64,000 bases of DNA from G965218495 sp965218495 (GTDB taxonomy: Bacteria; Bacteroidota; Rhodothermia; Rhodothermales; Bin80), in contig OZ244626.1 in NCBI GenBank assembly GCA_965218495.1, forward strand, positions 3,348,001 to 3,412,000. The letters are read 5' to 3'. The notes beneath the pieces are model-generated. The model made no database searches, was not told the origin of the DNA, and worked only from the letters and a program-made list of their open reading frames with translations. Made by a program: the position numbers and the translations under genes. Of the stretch, positions 1-9,960 are shown one piece after another; the first letter of the stretch is position 1; the number at the start of each line of letters is the position of its first letter.

Positions 1-512
1 TGGTCGTTCTCATGAACATCAACACGCAGGAAGGCGCTGCCTATGCTGACGGTGTGCCGGTACCCGACAACGATGCAGCCGTTGCTCAGGCCTACCGCAA
101 TTGGGCCAACAGTGGGTACTGGCTGCTGATGCCCTATAAGCTTAAGGACTCCGGCGTGACGCTCGGGTATGGCGGCGAGGGCACCACTGAAGATGGGCGC
201 GAGGCCTACGTCCTCTCACTAAAGTTCCACGAAGTCGGCCATACGCCGAACAACCGTTATGACGTGTTCGTGGACAAGGAGACGAACCTGGTGACACAGT
301 GGTCCTACTACGCCAGCGCAGCCGACGAATCGCCCGGCTTCACGCGGCCCTGGGAGAACTGGACGCAGCACGGCAACATCATGCTATCGGATGGGCGTGG
401 CATGCTACGCGATGCGCCGCTTCGCCTCCCCAATATCGGCGTCTACGAGGAGTTGCCGGACAGCGTGTTTGAGGATCCGATGCGCATCGACATCTCCGCG
501 TTAGGGCACTAG
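1..512 (+). CDS. DUF6503-like hypothetical protein, 5' end outside window
   Basis: The reading frame is open from the first bases of the window (V-V-L precedes the first Met at 12), so only the C-terminal part, about 169 residues, is seen. The stretch YWLLMPYKLKDSGV followed by a TPNNRYDVFVDKETNLV segment resembles the DUF6503 family of uncharacterised Bacteroidota proteins; this assignment is from memory of the family and is moderate. No catalytic motif can be named. Its stop codon (510-512) interlocks with the stop codon of the convergent phosphorylase gene (509-511), so there is no room for a terminator between them. Confidence 0.6.
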   Translation, partial: VVLMNINTQEGAAYADGVPVPDNDAAVAQAYRNWANSGYWLLMPYKLKDSGVTLGYGGEGTTEDGREAYVLSLKFHEVGHTPNNRYDVFVDKETNLVTQWSYYASAADESPGFTRPWENWTQHGNIMLSDGRGMLRDAPLRLPNIGVYEELPDSVFEDPMRIDISALGH

Positions 513-3085
513 CTTCCCCACACCACAAGACCAGGCAGAAACGGCGAGCCCAAATCTTCGTGGTGCGGCAAGACGCGCACCGTATACCCGCGAAAGCCGC
601 TTTGCCGGCACGTCACAGGCGCGCTTTCGTAAACGAATTCACCCTGGCTATTGGTGTCGATTACGTTCATCGGCTCCAGAGAGATGTCGTCGATCTCGCC
701 GGTTACCGTAACACTTCCCAGGCAGAGCTGCACATCCACGTCCTCCGGCTTCAGCTTGCCCAGGGTCACATTGGCCCTGACGACATACTCGTCGCCGACT
801 GTTTGCTCGCCCAACGGCCCGGATTGGGGCAGGGTTGCGCGAATCTTTGGCCATTCAGCCTGCACACGTTCCCACCATCTCGCCAGCGCACGCGTCCTCG
901 CCATGCCTTGGCCCGCTAGTCGACCATAGCGCACCGCCGCTGTCAGGTACGCCTTTTCCACGTACTCCCGCACCATGCGATGCGAGTTGAATAGCGCGCT
1001 GTAGGTCCCAATCGACCCTTTCATGCGGGCAATCCACCCGTCGGGCAAGTCATCGGTACTACGAGAATAGAACAGTGGCACTACCTCCTGCTCCAGGATA
1101 TCATATAGGATCGAAGCCTCCAGCCTGTCCTGGTAGGCGTGGTCATTAAAGGTTTCCCTCGTCCCGATTGCCCAACCCAGGGACGGGTCATATGCTTCGT
1201 CCCACCAGCCATCCAGGATGCTGAGGTTCAGCACGCCATTTGCCGCCGCCTTCATGCCGCTGGTGCCGCTTGCTTCGCGTGGGCGGCGCGGTGTGTTTAA
1301 CCACAGGTCCGCACCCTGCACGAGGTAGCGGGCAATATTCATGTCGTAGTCTTCCACAAACACGATGCGCCCACGGAAGGGCTCTGTCCGAGATAACGTG
1401 ACGACCTCTTGAATCAGTCGTTTGCCCGGCTCGTCTCTGGGATGCGCCTTGCCCGCAAAGATGGCTTGGACCGGCCGGGCCGGGTTGCAGAGGATGCGCG
1501 CCAGGCGTTCAGGATCCTGAAGCAGCAGCGCAGCGCGCTTGTACGTCGCAAAGCGCCGGGCAAAGCCAATCGTAAGCGCATTGGAATCCAGCGCGTCGGC
1601 AGCATCCGCCAACTGCGACTGGGGTGCACCATTGCGGGCAAGTTGGCGCCGAAGGCACTGGCGTGCAATGGTGATCAAACGCTCCCTGCGGTTGACATGC
1701 GTGCGCCACAACAGCTGGTCCGGCACGTGATTGACCCGCTTCCACATAGCATCATTGCTCGGCCCGTCTTGCCACCGTGGTCCGAGGTAGCGCTCGAAAA
1801 GCCGTTTCAAGGAAGCCGCACACCACGAAGACACGTGGATCCCATTGGTAATATGTCCAATGGGGACCTCGGCTTCGGGTACCGCCGGCCATAGTCGCTG
1901 CCACATCTTGCGACTCACCACGCCATGCAGCCGCGCTACGCCGTTACTGGTTGCACTCATGCGCAGCGCCAACCTCGTCATGCCAAAAGGCTCATGGTCG
2001 TTGTCGGGGTCCTCACGACCGAGCGCCAGAAAGTCCCTGCGCGAAAGTCCAAGGTCGCACTCGGCAAAACCCGTCAAGTACCGGTCCATCAAGTCCGATG
2101 GGAACCTGTCATGACCTGCCTCCACCGGAGTGTGCGTCGTAAAGACTGTACTGGCGGATGAGGCGATGCGAGCCTCCGCAAACGAGAGCCCTTCGCCTTG
2201 CATGAATTCGCGGATGCGCTCCAGTGTCAAGAATGCCGAATGGCCTTCGTTCACGTGGCAAATGTGAGGCGTGATCCCTAAGGCCCGCAGGGCACGGTAT
2301 CCCCCTATGCCAAGCATGACTTCCTGACGAATCCGCAGCTCGTTGCCGCCACCGTAGAGGTAGTCGGTGAGGTCACGGTCCTCGTCGTGCGAATTGGCAG
2401 CGAAATTCGTGTCCAACAGGTAAAGCGGCACGCGGCCGACCTGTAGATGCCAGACCTGTGCAAATACCTGGCGCCCGGACAACAACACAGACACCGTGAC
2501 CGGATTCCCAGCTTTGTCCAGTGCCAGCTTTAGCGGCAATACTGCCGGATCATTGACTTCGTACGATTCCTGCTGCCAGCCTTCTTCGCTGATGTGCTGC
2601 CGAAAATACCCCTGCTGGTATAACAGCCCGATTCCTACCAGTGGGACGCCCAGATCGCTTGCGCTCTTCAGGTGATCTCCGGCCAGCACGCCCAGTCCGC
2701 CGGCGAAGATGGGCAGGCATTCCGTGATGCCGAACTCCGCTGAAAAGTAAGCGGCCAGCGGTGCATGGCCCGTGCCATGCTCGCGCCTAAACCACGTGGA
2801 TTCTGCCCGCATATAGGCATCGAAGTTTTCGCACACCTCCGCAAGGTGCGCCATAAAGCCTTCGTCCTCCGCTGCCTCCTGCAGCCGCAACTGGGAAATT
2901 ATGCCCAGGAGCTTGACCGGATTGTTGCCCGCTGTATCCCACAGGCTATCACCCAGGCGGCGAAACAAATCCAGTGTGTCCTCATGCCAAGCCCAGCGCA
3001 CGTTGTACGCAAGCTCCCGCAGGCGCTCCAGCGCCGGTGGCAAGGAGGGTACGGCAGTAAAGGTGCAGAGTGCACGAGGCTTCAT
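509..3085 (-). CDS. glgP: alpha-glucan (glycogen/maltodextrin) phosphorylase, GT35
   Basis: Predicted to release glucose-1-phosphate from alpha-1,4-glucans in the cytoplasm with a pyridoxal-phosphate cofactor. The N-terminus (RELAYNVRWAWHEDTLDLFRRL) is the DUF3417 region typical of the shorter bacterial alpha-glucan phosphorylases. The middle has the IFAGGLGVLAGDHLKSASDLG glucan/phosphate-site segment, and the C-terminal half has EASGTSGMKAAANG, where the lysine holds PLP. At 858 residues it has family length. GTG (3088) and ATG (3085) stand next to each other; the ATG is chosen. It is convergent with the DUF6503-like gene and no operon partner is visible upstream. Function is secure at family level; the physiological glucan is not. 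Confidence 0.93.
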   Translation of the reverse strand: MKPRALCTFTAVPSLPPALERLRELAYNVRWAWHEDTLDLFRRLGDSLWDTAGNNPVKLLGIISQLRLQEAAEDEGFMAHLAEVCENFDAYMRAESTWFRREHGTGHAPLAAYFSAEFGITECLPIFAGGLGVLAGDHLKSASDLGVPLVGIGLLYQQGYFRQHISEEGWQQESYEVNDPAVLPLKLALDKAGNPVTVSVLLSGRQVFAQVWHLQVGRVPLYLLDTNFAANSHDEDRDLTDYLYGGGNELRIRQEVMLGIGGYRALRALGITPHICHVNEGHSAFLTLERIREFMQGEGLSFAEARIASSASTVFTTHTPVEAGHDRFPSDLMDRYLTGFAECDLGLSRRDFLALGREDPDNDHEPFGMTRLALRMSATSNGVARLHGVVSRKMWQRLWPAVPEAEVPIGHITNGIHVSSWCAASLKRLFERYLGPRWQDGPSNDAMWKRVNHVPDQLLWRTHVNRRERLITIARQCLRRQLARNGAPQSQLADAADALDSNALTIGFARRFATYKRAALLLQDPERLARILCNPARPVQAIFAGKAHPRDEPGKRLIQEVVTLSRTEPFRGRIVFVEDYDMNIARYLVQGADLWLNTPRRPREASGTSGMKAAANGVLNLSILDGWWDEAYDPSLGWAIGTRETFNDHAYQDRLEASILYDILEQEVVPLFYSRSTDDLPDGWIARMKGSIGTYSALFNSHRMVREYVEKAYLTAAVRYGRLAGQGMARTRALARWWERVQAEWPKIRATLPQSGPLGEQTVGDEYVVRANVTLGKLKPEDVDVQLCLGSVTVTGEIDDISLEPMNVIDTNSQGEFVYESAPVTCRQSGFRGYTVRVLPHHEDLGSPFLPGLVVWGS

Positions 3086-3629
3086 CACTTGTCGATCAGG
3101 TTGTAGTGCAACTCAGGATTATGAGACACAGGGCCACAAGGGGCCGCAAAGTTAATGCGAAAATGCGCTAAAGTCCGGCTCGAGGCCAGATACGCAAATG
3201 AAAAGTCGCCCGTACTGGTTCAAGTCCGCCGCAGCATCAGCGAACCGGGATCCAGAAGAGGTGGTCTCGGGGCATGTGATGAGATAGCTGGCCGGGACAT
3301 CGCTGCTGCAAGTCTCATCGCACCTGATGCACAGGCGGCTTAGTCAACTCTGTTCTTACATGACGGGAGAAGAACTGGCGCATGGTTTCAGGCGAGGTGA
3401 CACAGACTATGGCTGTACCGCCTGGAGACATTGGTGATTGATTCTCGCATACTCCTCGCTGGATTGTCCTACCCTCACCTGACAAGGAGGCTGATGCCCG
3501 CCGACCAAAGCGGACAGAATTCCAACGCACCACGCCGCCTGACGGCCGCAAAGCGCCACGAGTTTCAGCCAGACTACTTAGTCGACATGGCGTCGCGGGT
3601 GCGGATGACTCGCCTGTGGGCGTTGTTGC
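3086..3629. other. intergenic region, no gene recognised
   Basis: About 540 bases between the glgP start and the sulfatase stop. Short frames exist on both strands but none resembles a protein and none has a convincing ribosome-binding site. It must hold the glgP promoter at its left end. A GGTTCAAGTCC string near 3215 looks like a tRNA T-arm, but the flanking stem does not pair. Confidence 0.5.
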
Positions 3630-5045
3630 CTACTGCCTCGTGGGCCCTTCAAAGTCGGGATTGGGTGTTGGCATCTTTGCGTTTTGACTCGCGCGCCAAG
3701 CGCGTAGCAAGGTCAGCAATTCCGCGTTCTTCGCTGGCATCGTACGGCTGAGATCCGTGGTCTCTCCCAGGTCTGCTTCCAGATCGTACAGCTCAGTAGC
3801 ACCAGTTTCGTACCATTCGATAAGCTTGTAGCGTCCTGCACGGACAGCGCCAGAGGGGCGATTGCCACCGCCGGGGTAGTGCGGAAAATGCCAATAGAGC
3901 ACGCGATCCGGCACATTCTTGCTGAGGAGATTTTGCCCGTCAAGATTCTCCTTTGGCGGAAGGCCGGTGAGCGACAGCAGTGTGGGCATCAGATCATTGG
4001 TTATGCCTGGGGTATCCCTAACGCTACCTGCAGCAGTCCCGTAGCCCTGAATGATCAGCGGAATTCGCACGCCGCCTTCATAAAGCCACCCTTTTCCGGC
4101 ACGCAGCGGTAGGATGGCCGTGGGTGCAGATGTGCGTCCATTGCTAAGCGTGCTGAGGCCGCCGTTGTCGGAAGTAAAAACGACAATTGTGCGCTCGGAC
4201 AACCGCAACCTGCTCAATGCATCCACAATTCGGCCCACGCTTTCGTCTACGGAGGCTACCATTCCTGCATAAACGGCGTGGCCTTGCTGCTCGCGCGTCA
4301 TGGCGTTGTACAGTTCAGGCCGAAAGGAGGATTTGGGACGGCTCGATTCATAGCGGCTTGCAAGTTCCGGCTTGGCATGCAGAGGTGTGTGCACTGCATA
4401 GTGGGAGAGCACCAGAAGAAAAGGGGCCTTCTGATGGGCTTCTAGGAATTCAATCGCAGCATCCGTCAGCCGATCAGTCAAGTATGTGCTGTCTGCATCG
4501 GCCTGCAGGTCCGGAACACGTGTCGCCGGATTTCTATCGCTACCGTACGGCGCAAAGTGGGACCCCGGATGACCTGAGTCGTTGGACGCAAACACGGTTT
4601 CGAATCCTTGATGCTCTGCACGAAATCCTCCGGTGCCCAAATGCCACTTTCCAATGAAGCCCGTTGCGTATCCGGCAGCCTGGAACGCCTCACCGAGTGT
4701 TACCTCCTCCAAGGGCAGCGCCCTGCGAAACTCTGCCTGGCGCAGCATTCCGTTGCGTCGTCCATTGATCTGGTTTGTGAGCTGAAGACCCGCGGGATAG
4801 CGTCCCGTCATGATGCTTGCTCTCGTAGGTGAGCAATTCGGGCCTGCGGAGTAAAACTGCGTGAAGCGTACACCCTGTGCCGCCAGGCTGTCAATGTGGG
4901 GGGTCTGGTAGAATGTGCTTCCATATGTGCCGATGTCTTTCCAGCCCAGATCATCAATCAGGATGACCACGACATTGGGCGGCGGCTGCGTACAGGCGGC
5001 ACCCGAGAGAAGCAACAACAGGAATGTGGCGGTGCGCGCGGGCAT
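3630..5045 (-). CDS. sulfatase family lipoprotein
   Basis: Type I sulfatase of 471 residues. The first 18 residues are a lipoprotein signal peptide ending in the lipobox LSGAAC, so the mature protein should be lipid-anchored outside the inner membrane. The metal-binding start (VVVILIDDLGWKD, Asp31-Asp32) and the formylglycine motif C-S-P-T-R at Cys71 followed by ASIMTGR are present, so the active-site cysteine can be converted by a formylglycine-generating enzyme. A later SHYAVHTPLHAK segment and the TSDNGG motif fit the arylsulfatase fold. The substrate cannot be read from the sequence; neighbours give no clue, as no SusC/D or glycoside hydrolase lies beside it. Confidence 0.9.
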   Translation of the reverse strand: MPARTATFLLLLLSGAACTQPPPNVVVILIDDLGWKDIGTYGSTFYQTPHIDSLAAQGVRFTQFYSAGPNCSPTRASIMTGRYPAGLQLTNQINGRRNGMLRQAEFRRALPLEEVTLGEAFQAAGYATGFIGKWHLGTGGFRAEHQGFETVFASNDSGHPGSHFAPYGSDRNPATRVPDLQADADSTYLTDRLTDAAIEFLEAHQKAPFLLVLSHYAVHTPLHAKPELASRYESSRPKSSFRPELYNAMTREQQGHAVYAGMVASVDESVGRIVDALSRLRLSERTIVVFTSDNGGLSTLSNGRTSAPTAILPLRAGKGWLYEGGVRIPLIIQGYGTAAGSVRDTPGITNDLMPTLLSLTGLPPKENLDGQNLLSKNVPDRVLYWHFPHYPGGGNRPSGAVRAGRYKLIEWYETGATELYDLEADLGETTDLSRTMPAKNAELLTLLRAWRASQNAKMPTPNPDFEGPTRQ

Positions 5046-5545
5046 GGCGAGTCAGCGTGTTTAGTGCCAAACCTGAGTCGGAGTGGCCGCTTCAGAAGTG
5101 TCCAAAAGCACTTGAACAGGGCACGTTTGTGCATCGTTCCGTTCTGGTATACAGGCCCCTTCCACAGGTGATGGGCCAAGCGCCTTCGCGTGACACCATT
5201 GTCCATATGCACGCGGCGCGTCCTAGGTCGCACCTGGTGACCTCGTCCTTATCCACAACGTGGCACGCTGGGTGCGCGCGGATCATGCTCACCGGCGGAC
5301 GGCGCTGCTGGCCGTAGAGTCCCTTCGAAATTTGCAACGGATTCCCCATGTGCAGCATCTTTCAAAGTCAGGCTCGGATCCATAAGCCGGCAAGTGTTGT
5401 ACTGCCCATTTCGGTCACGCCTCAACGCAACCGCGATCGCCCCTTGCAACTGGGGTTGGGGCATCGCCTTTACCAACGCTGAGCCCCCGAGAGATACCGG
5501 TGTCCGTATCTTTTGCCCTTCGCAAGCCACCACTACACTTGACAT
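5046..5545. other. intergenic region between divergent sulfatase and dgcN
   Basis: About 500 bases separating two divergently transcribed genes, so it should contain both promoters. No protein-like frame or strong hairpin was recognised. A TTGACA hexamer lies immediately before the dgcN start codon, which is too close to serve as a -35 box for that start. Confidence 0.45.
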
Positions 5546-6598
5546 ATGCCTGAGCGGGCCATCGCGCTCACCAGTGGCCACTTTGAGACGGTCTTTGCCA
5601 AGACGACGCACGGGATACTCCGCGGCCCGAGCCGGTTCCCATTGGCCGGCGTCATCGACCCGGACTATGCCGGGCAGGACGCCGGCGCTGTGTTGGATGG
5701 CACGCCGCGAGGCGTACCGTTTTTTGGCAGCGTTGCGGAGGCACTAAGCCAAGTCCGCGCGCCCGTTACGCACTGCATCGTCGGTGTTGCCACCGTCGGC
5801 GGCATGCTGCCGGATTCGCTTCGTAGCGATCTGGAGGCCGCCGCCCGGGCGGGGCTGACCCTTGTAAATGGACTTCACTACTTGCTCGCAGACGATGCAA
5901 GCCTTGCTGCAATCGCGGCTTCGCACGGAGCCCGTATCGTTGACCTCCGCAAGCCACGACCGGCTTCCGAGCTGCGCTTTTGGTCCGGAGAGATCTTGTC
6001 TGTCCCCGCACTCCGCATCGCGGTTCTCGGCATGGACTGTGCCATTGGCAAGCGCACTACGTGCATGATGCTTCGTGAAGCATGCCGGGCGCGTGGTATG
6101 GCCGCCGAGATGATCTATACCGGCCAGACTGGCTGGCTGCAGGGCCTGAAGCACGGGTTCATTTTCGACGCTACACTGAATGATTTCGTTTCCGGCGAGC
6201 TTGAGGGGGCCATCCTTCGCTGCTACGGGGACACGCAACCGGATGTAATCCTCATGGAGGGCCAGTCGGGCCTGCGCAACCCATCGGGCCCTGCAGGCTC
6301 GGAGTTTATCCTTTCGGGCGCCGCGCATGGCGTCGTCCTGCAGCACGCACCGAAGCGAGAGTTCTTTGAGGACTTTGAAGAACTGGGGTGCGCCTTGCCA
6401 CCTGTAGGCGAGGAAATGGAGCTCGTGCGACTGCTGGGATCCGAGGTGTGGGCTGTCACGCTGTTTACGCAGGGCATGTCGCATGACGAGGCGCAATCCG
6501 CCCAAGCTTTGCTTGAGGCTGACCTTGGAATGCCGGTGGTGCAGCCACTTGAGGAGGGCGTATTGCGCATCGCGGACCTCATTTGCGCGCACGTATGA
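5546..6598 (+). CDS. dgcN: DUF1611 protein, probable D-glutamate N-acetyltransferase DgcN
   Basis: A 350-residue DUF1611 protein. An N-terminal Rossmann-like part (residues 1-130) is followed by a P-loop segment GMDCAIGKRTT near residue 160 and the C-terminal domain with YTGQTGWLQG and LMEGQSGLRNP motifs of the family. DUF1611 proteins beside an enolase-superfamily epimerase were shown in marine bacteria to be DgcN, which acetylates D-glutamate, working with DgcA, which racemises N-acetyl-D-glutamate. The next gene starts inside this gene's stop codon (ATGA overlap at 6595-6598), so the two are translationally coupled, which supports that assignment. The biochemical role is inferred from family and context. 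Confidence 0.8.
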   Translation: MPERAIALTSGHFETVFAKTTHGILRGPSRFPLAGVIDPDYAGQDAGAVLDGTPRGVPFFGSVAEALSQVRAPVTHCIVGVATVGGMLPDSLRSDLEAAARAGLTLVNGLHYLLADDASLAAIAASHGARIVDLRKPRPASELRFWSGEILSVPALRIAVLGMDCAIGKRTTCMMLREACRARGMAAEMIYTGQTGWLQGLKHGFIFDATLNDFVSGELEGAILRCYGDTQPDVILMEGQSGLRNPSGPAGSEFILSGAAHGVVLQHAPKREFFEDFEELGCALPPVGEEMELVRLLGSEVWAVTLFTQGMSHDEAQSAQALLEADLGMPVVQPLEEGVLRIADLICAHV

Positions 6599-7656
6599 AA
6601 ATCATCCGCGCAGAAACGTTTACGGAGCATCTGCCGCTGGCACGCCCCTATGAAATCGCATTCAAGCGCGTAGACCGCGTCACGCTGCACTTTGTGCGGC
6701 TGGTAACGTCTTCACGTCTGGTTGGATTGGGGTCTGCCGCCCCTACGGATATCACCGGGGAGTCATCCACGGCGTGCGCTCAGGCCCTGGACGACATGGG
6801 CCAGGACTTTCTGATAGGCAAGGATCCGCGACACCTGAGGGCCCTTACAGGGGCGCTTCGCCATCACATGCCACACACCCCTGCGGCGCGGGCAGCCCTT
6901 GACATGGCGCTATACGACTTATTGGCGCACGATGCGGGCGTGCCTGTCGTGGACCTGCTGGGACGACGCCATAGCGGAATAGCAACCTCCATCACCATTG
7001 GAATCCTGCCCCTGGAGGAGACGCTCCATGAAGCGACAGAGTACATCGGGCGTGGCTTTCGCGCGCTGAAGGTGAAGCTAGGCCATGATCTTCAGGGCGA
7101 TCTGGCACGACTGGTCGCGCTTCGCGCACATGTTGGCCCCCACATCCGCATCCGGGTTGACGCCAATCAGAGCTATACTCCAAGCGAGGCACAGGCACTC
7201 GCTCGCCAGAGCCATTCGCTGGATGTGGAGCTTATTGAGCAGCCGTTGCCAGCCACGGCTGTAGAGGCCATGCGCACCTTGCCCAGTTCGTACGCCCCCA
7301 CAATGGCGGCCGACGAAAGCCTCCACACGGAGGCGGACGCGCTAGCGCTGTCAATGGCGCCACCCTTTGGCATCTACAACATCAAGCTGATGAAGTGCGG
7401 CGGTATAACCAGCGGCCTGGCCATCGCGGACCTTGCCGCGCTGGCAAACCTATCCTGCATGTGGGGGTGCATGGACGAAAGCGTGATCAGCATCGCCGCA
7501 GCGCTTCATGCTGCGTATGCTGCGCCAGCGACCCGGTACCTGGATCTTGACGGCAGCTTTGACCTTTCGCGCGACGTGGCCACAGGCGGCTTTCGCTTGC
7601 ACGAAGGCCGCCTGGAACTGCTTGATGCGCCTGGACTCGGTGTACGCCTTACTTGA
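6595..7656 (+). CDS. dgcA: enolase-superfamily racemase/dipeptide epimerase, probable DgcA
   Basis: A 353-residue mandelate racemase/muconate-lactonising enzyme family member. The catalytic Lys motif RALKVKLGHD, metal ligands in RVDANQSYT, the IEQPLP glutamate, the MAADESL aspartate and the second catalytic lysine in NIKLMKCGG are all visible, so the active site is complete. The sequence resembles L-Ala-D/L-Glu dipeptide epimerases, but coupling to the DUF1611 gene argues for N-acetyl-D-glutamate racemase. The ATG at 6595 overlapping the dgcN stop is preferred over the in-frame TTG at 6583. It ends directly against the stop codon of the convergent gene at 7657. If the epimerase reading is right instead, the substrate would be a peptidoglycan dipeptide. 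Confidence 0.82.
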   Translation: MKIIRAETFTEHLPLARPYEIAFKRVDRVTLHFVRLVTSSRLVGLGSAAPTDITGESSTACAQALDDMGQDFLIGKDPRHLRALTGALRHHMPHTPAARAALDMALYDLLAHDAGVPVVDLLGRRHSGIATSITIGILPLEETLHEATEYIGRGFRALKVKLGHDLQGDLARLVALRAHVGPHIRIRVDANQSYTPSEAQALARQSHSLDVELIEQPLPATAVEAMRTLPSSYAPTMAADESLHTEADALALSMAPPFGIYNIKLMKCGGITSGLAIADLAALANLSCMWGCMDESVISIAAALHAAYAAPATRYLDLDGSFDLSRDVATGGFRLHEGRLELLDAPGLGVRLT

Positions 7657-9960
7657 TTACGTATCGGTGGGGCGCTGCTTTAAGACAAAGAGTCCCTCCC
7701 CCATACTCGTGACGATGATCACGCCGCTTTTGAAGTACGGGTAATTGCTCCAGGCCCCGCCGCCTCCCTCGTTCGGCGTGGTATCAAAGAAACCGATCTC
7801 GACCGGGTTGTCGGGCGCGGTGATATCCAGAATCCGCAGCCCGCTGCCGTAATTCGACTGGTACATCAGATTGCCGTTGATGTACAGGTTGTGGTCCGTG
7901 GTCGTCGTCTTGGCGATGTATTCGCGTATCAGTACAGGATCCTCCAAGTCAGTGACGTCCCATATGAGAGTGCGTGTGCCGTCCACCAGCTGCTGTGGCT
8001 CGTCGCCTTCGTCATTCATGAAGAAGTACGCGTGGTCCTCTGTCAACCAGCCCTGGTGGGCATAGGCCACCTTTGGATAAACGGTCATCGCGAGCGCCAC
8101 AGGGTTTTCTTTGTCCGTCACGTCCGAAATGCTGAGAGCCGTTTCGTTAGAGCCAATGCAGATCTCCTTGCCCTGGTGCTCGGTGTCCGGGCCATGATAG
8201 ACTACACACTGCGCATCATGGGAGTAACCGGTTTGCCGGCGCCCCGTGGAGGGATCCGCGAAGCATCCGGCAAACGTCGGCGCTGCCGGTTCTTGGATGT
8301 TGATCATATGCAGTCCGCCACCGCAGGTCTCGCCGCCGCCGCTGGCACCTACTGCGAACGCGAACCCCGTGTCTTCATTGATGACGATGTTGTGCGCACT
8401 GTGGATGCCCTCATAGAGGGCGGTTTCCGAGAAGGTCCCGGGCATATCCTTCACGGAACGCAGCTGCGACAGGTCAAACACCTGCATCCCATGCTCCCCG
8501 GCGCCATCGGCCACGATATATGCGTGATCTTTGTACACCTTGATGTCGCGCCACACATTCGGGCGCGAGCCTTCGGTCATGGGTAATTCCCCGACATAGA
8601 CAGGCATTTCAGGGGTAGTGACATCGACAAACGATGTCCCATCGGAGCGGCCAACGAGCGCATATTCATGGCCGGTCTTCGGGTCCGTCCACCCCCAAAT
8701 GTCGTTTGACATAGTGCCTCGGGAGCCACCCATCTGGTGTGTGGGCACAAAGGCGACGAGGTCGATTCTGTCGCAGGCCCATCCGCGCGCTTCGCCTTCT
8801 GCGCACTGGATTTCACCGCCCATCACCGGATCATAGCCTTTGATATCGTTCACCACCATTCCTTGCTCCTCCCACTGGTCGCCTAACGCCAGGATGACTG
8901 CAGCGCCCTCACGCCTATCCACCCCGGTTGCCCCGACCGCTGCCACATCACCTGTCACTGCGAGCACCGAGCCAAAGCTCGCACCAGCCGGCGTGATGGC
9001 GCTCAGCTGGCGCTGCGCACCGCCCCAATTTCCCTCGCGCCGCTCAAAGCGGTACACGGCCCCGGCACGCTGGTTTTCGCCAGGCGATCCGACCCAAAGC
9101 ACTCCGTCCGCGAACGTCAGACTGGCACCAAACATCGCCCCCCTTTGCGGCTCAAAGGCCCGCAGCTGTGGTAACTCCACAAACTTCCCCGCCTCGTCCC
9201 GCTCGTAGACCATAACCGATCCCTGGCGCTGCGCAATCGCGGGCATGCCAACAAAAGCCATACCGCCACCCAGCGCCAGCGCGGACCCAAACCGCCCCCC
9301 TTCGACTCCGCTGTCTGGCTCCAAGGTGTCGGTTTGCGTAAAGCTGTCACCCTCTCGCTCATAGACGTAAACCGTACCGCGGCCATTGTCGTGTGCAGGC
9401 GAGCCGATAAGGGCTACGGCACCTTCAAGCGCGATGATTGACCCAAATCCCTGCGCCTCATCTTCGGTTAGCGTCGCAACTTGCGTGAATGCGCCGCTGG
9501 CGTCTTTGCCAAAAACATAAACCGCACCAGCCCCATCGCCTTTTTCGAGGGCAGACACCATTGCGGTCGTGCCGTCAAAGGCGACGCTACTTCCGAATTG
9601 GTCGCCTTCTGCAGCATCGGAGGCTGTAAGCGTGGCCGTGTGTGCCCATGCGCCCGCATTGCCCCTACTATATACGTGCACAGCGCCAGCGCCAGCGCCG
9701 CTGGCGCCGACCATGAGCACATCTCCGTGTGCCGCGAGCGCACGACCGAAACGATCGGCCTCGTCAGTGACACGTAGGCGCCCGGACTCTGCCCATCCTT
9801 CGGCACGGCTGTATACGTAGACCTCGGAGGCAAGCGACATGTTGCCGGTTTCGCCGACAAAAACTTCATCCGCCGTCGCTGCGACAGCGCCGCCAAAGCG
9901 CTGTGCATTGGACGGTAGCGCTGCAACAGCCAGCAGCAAGATCGTAGCGATTCTTAACAT
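7657..9960 (-). CDS. secreted FG-GAP/LVIVD repeat protein, choice-of-anchor B family
   Basis: A 767-residue exported protein. Residues 1-19 are a signal peptide (MLRIATILLLAVAALPSNAQ). Residues about 20-360 contain roughly six repeats of the kind DxFGxALA...VGAxxxxxxxGAVYVYER, an FG-GAP beta-propeller-like array. From about residue 370 the sequence matches the choice-of-anchor B family with LVIVD-type repeats (GRSDGTSFVDVTTPEMPVYV, ALSISDVTDKENPVAL, GLRILDITAPDNPVEIG). It has no obvious C-terminal sorting signal and no catalytic motif. Likely a surface or periplasmic beta-propeller protein of unknown ligand. The gene stands alone. Confidence 0.85.
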   Translation of the reverse strand: MLRIATILLLAVAALPSNAQRFGGAVAATADEVFVGETGNMSLASEVYVYSRAEGWAESGRLRVTDEADRFGRALAAHGDVLMVGASGAGAGAVHVYSRGNAGAWAHTATLTASDAAEGDQFGSSVAFDGTTAMVSALEKGDGAGAVYVFGKDASGAFTQVATLTEDEAQGFGSIIALEGAVALIGSPAHDNGRGTVYVYEREGDSFTQTDTLEPDSGVEGGRFGSALALGGGMAFVGMPAIAQRQGSVMVYERDEAGKFVELPQLRAFEPQRGAMFGASLTFADGVLWVGSPGENQRAGAVYRFERREGNWGGAQRQLSAITPAGASFGSVLAVTGDVAAVGATGVDRREGAAVILALGDQWEEQGMVVNDIKGYDPVMGGEIQCAEGEARGWACDRIDLVAFVPTHQMGGSRGTMSNDIWGWTDPKTGHEYALVGRSDGTSFVDVTTPEMPVYVGELPMTEGSRPNVWRDIKVYKDHAYIVADGAGEHGMQVFDLSQLRSVKDMPGTFSETALYEGIHSAHNIVINEDTGFAFAVGASGGGETCGGGLHMINIQEPAAPTFAGCFADPSTGRRQTGYSHDAQCVVYHGPDTEHQGKEICIGSNETALSISDVTDKENPVALAMTVYPKVAYAHQGWLTEDHAYFFMNDEGDEPQQLVDGTRTLIWDVTDLEDPVLIREYIAKTTTTDHNLYINGNLMYQSNYGSGLRILDITAPDNPVEIGFFDTTPNEGGGGAWSNYPYFKSGVIIVTSMGEGLFVLKQRPTDT

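Noticed and set aside
3208..3232. GGTTCAAGTCC string resembling a tRNA T-arm
   Set aside because: The bases on either side do not pair to form the T-stem, and no D-arm, anticodon arm or acceptor stem can be built around it.
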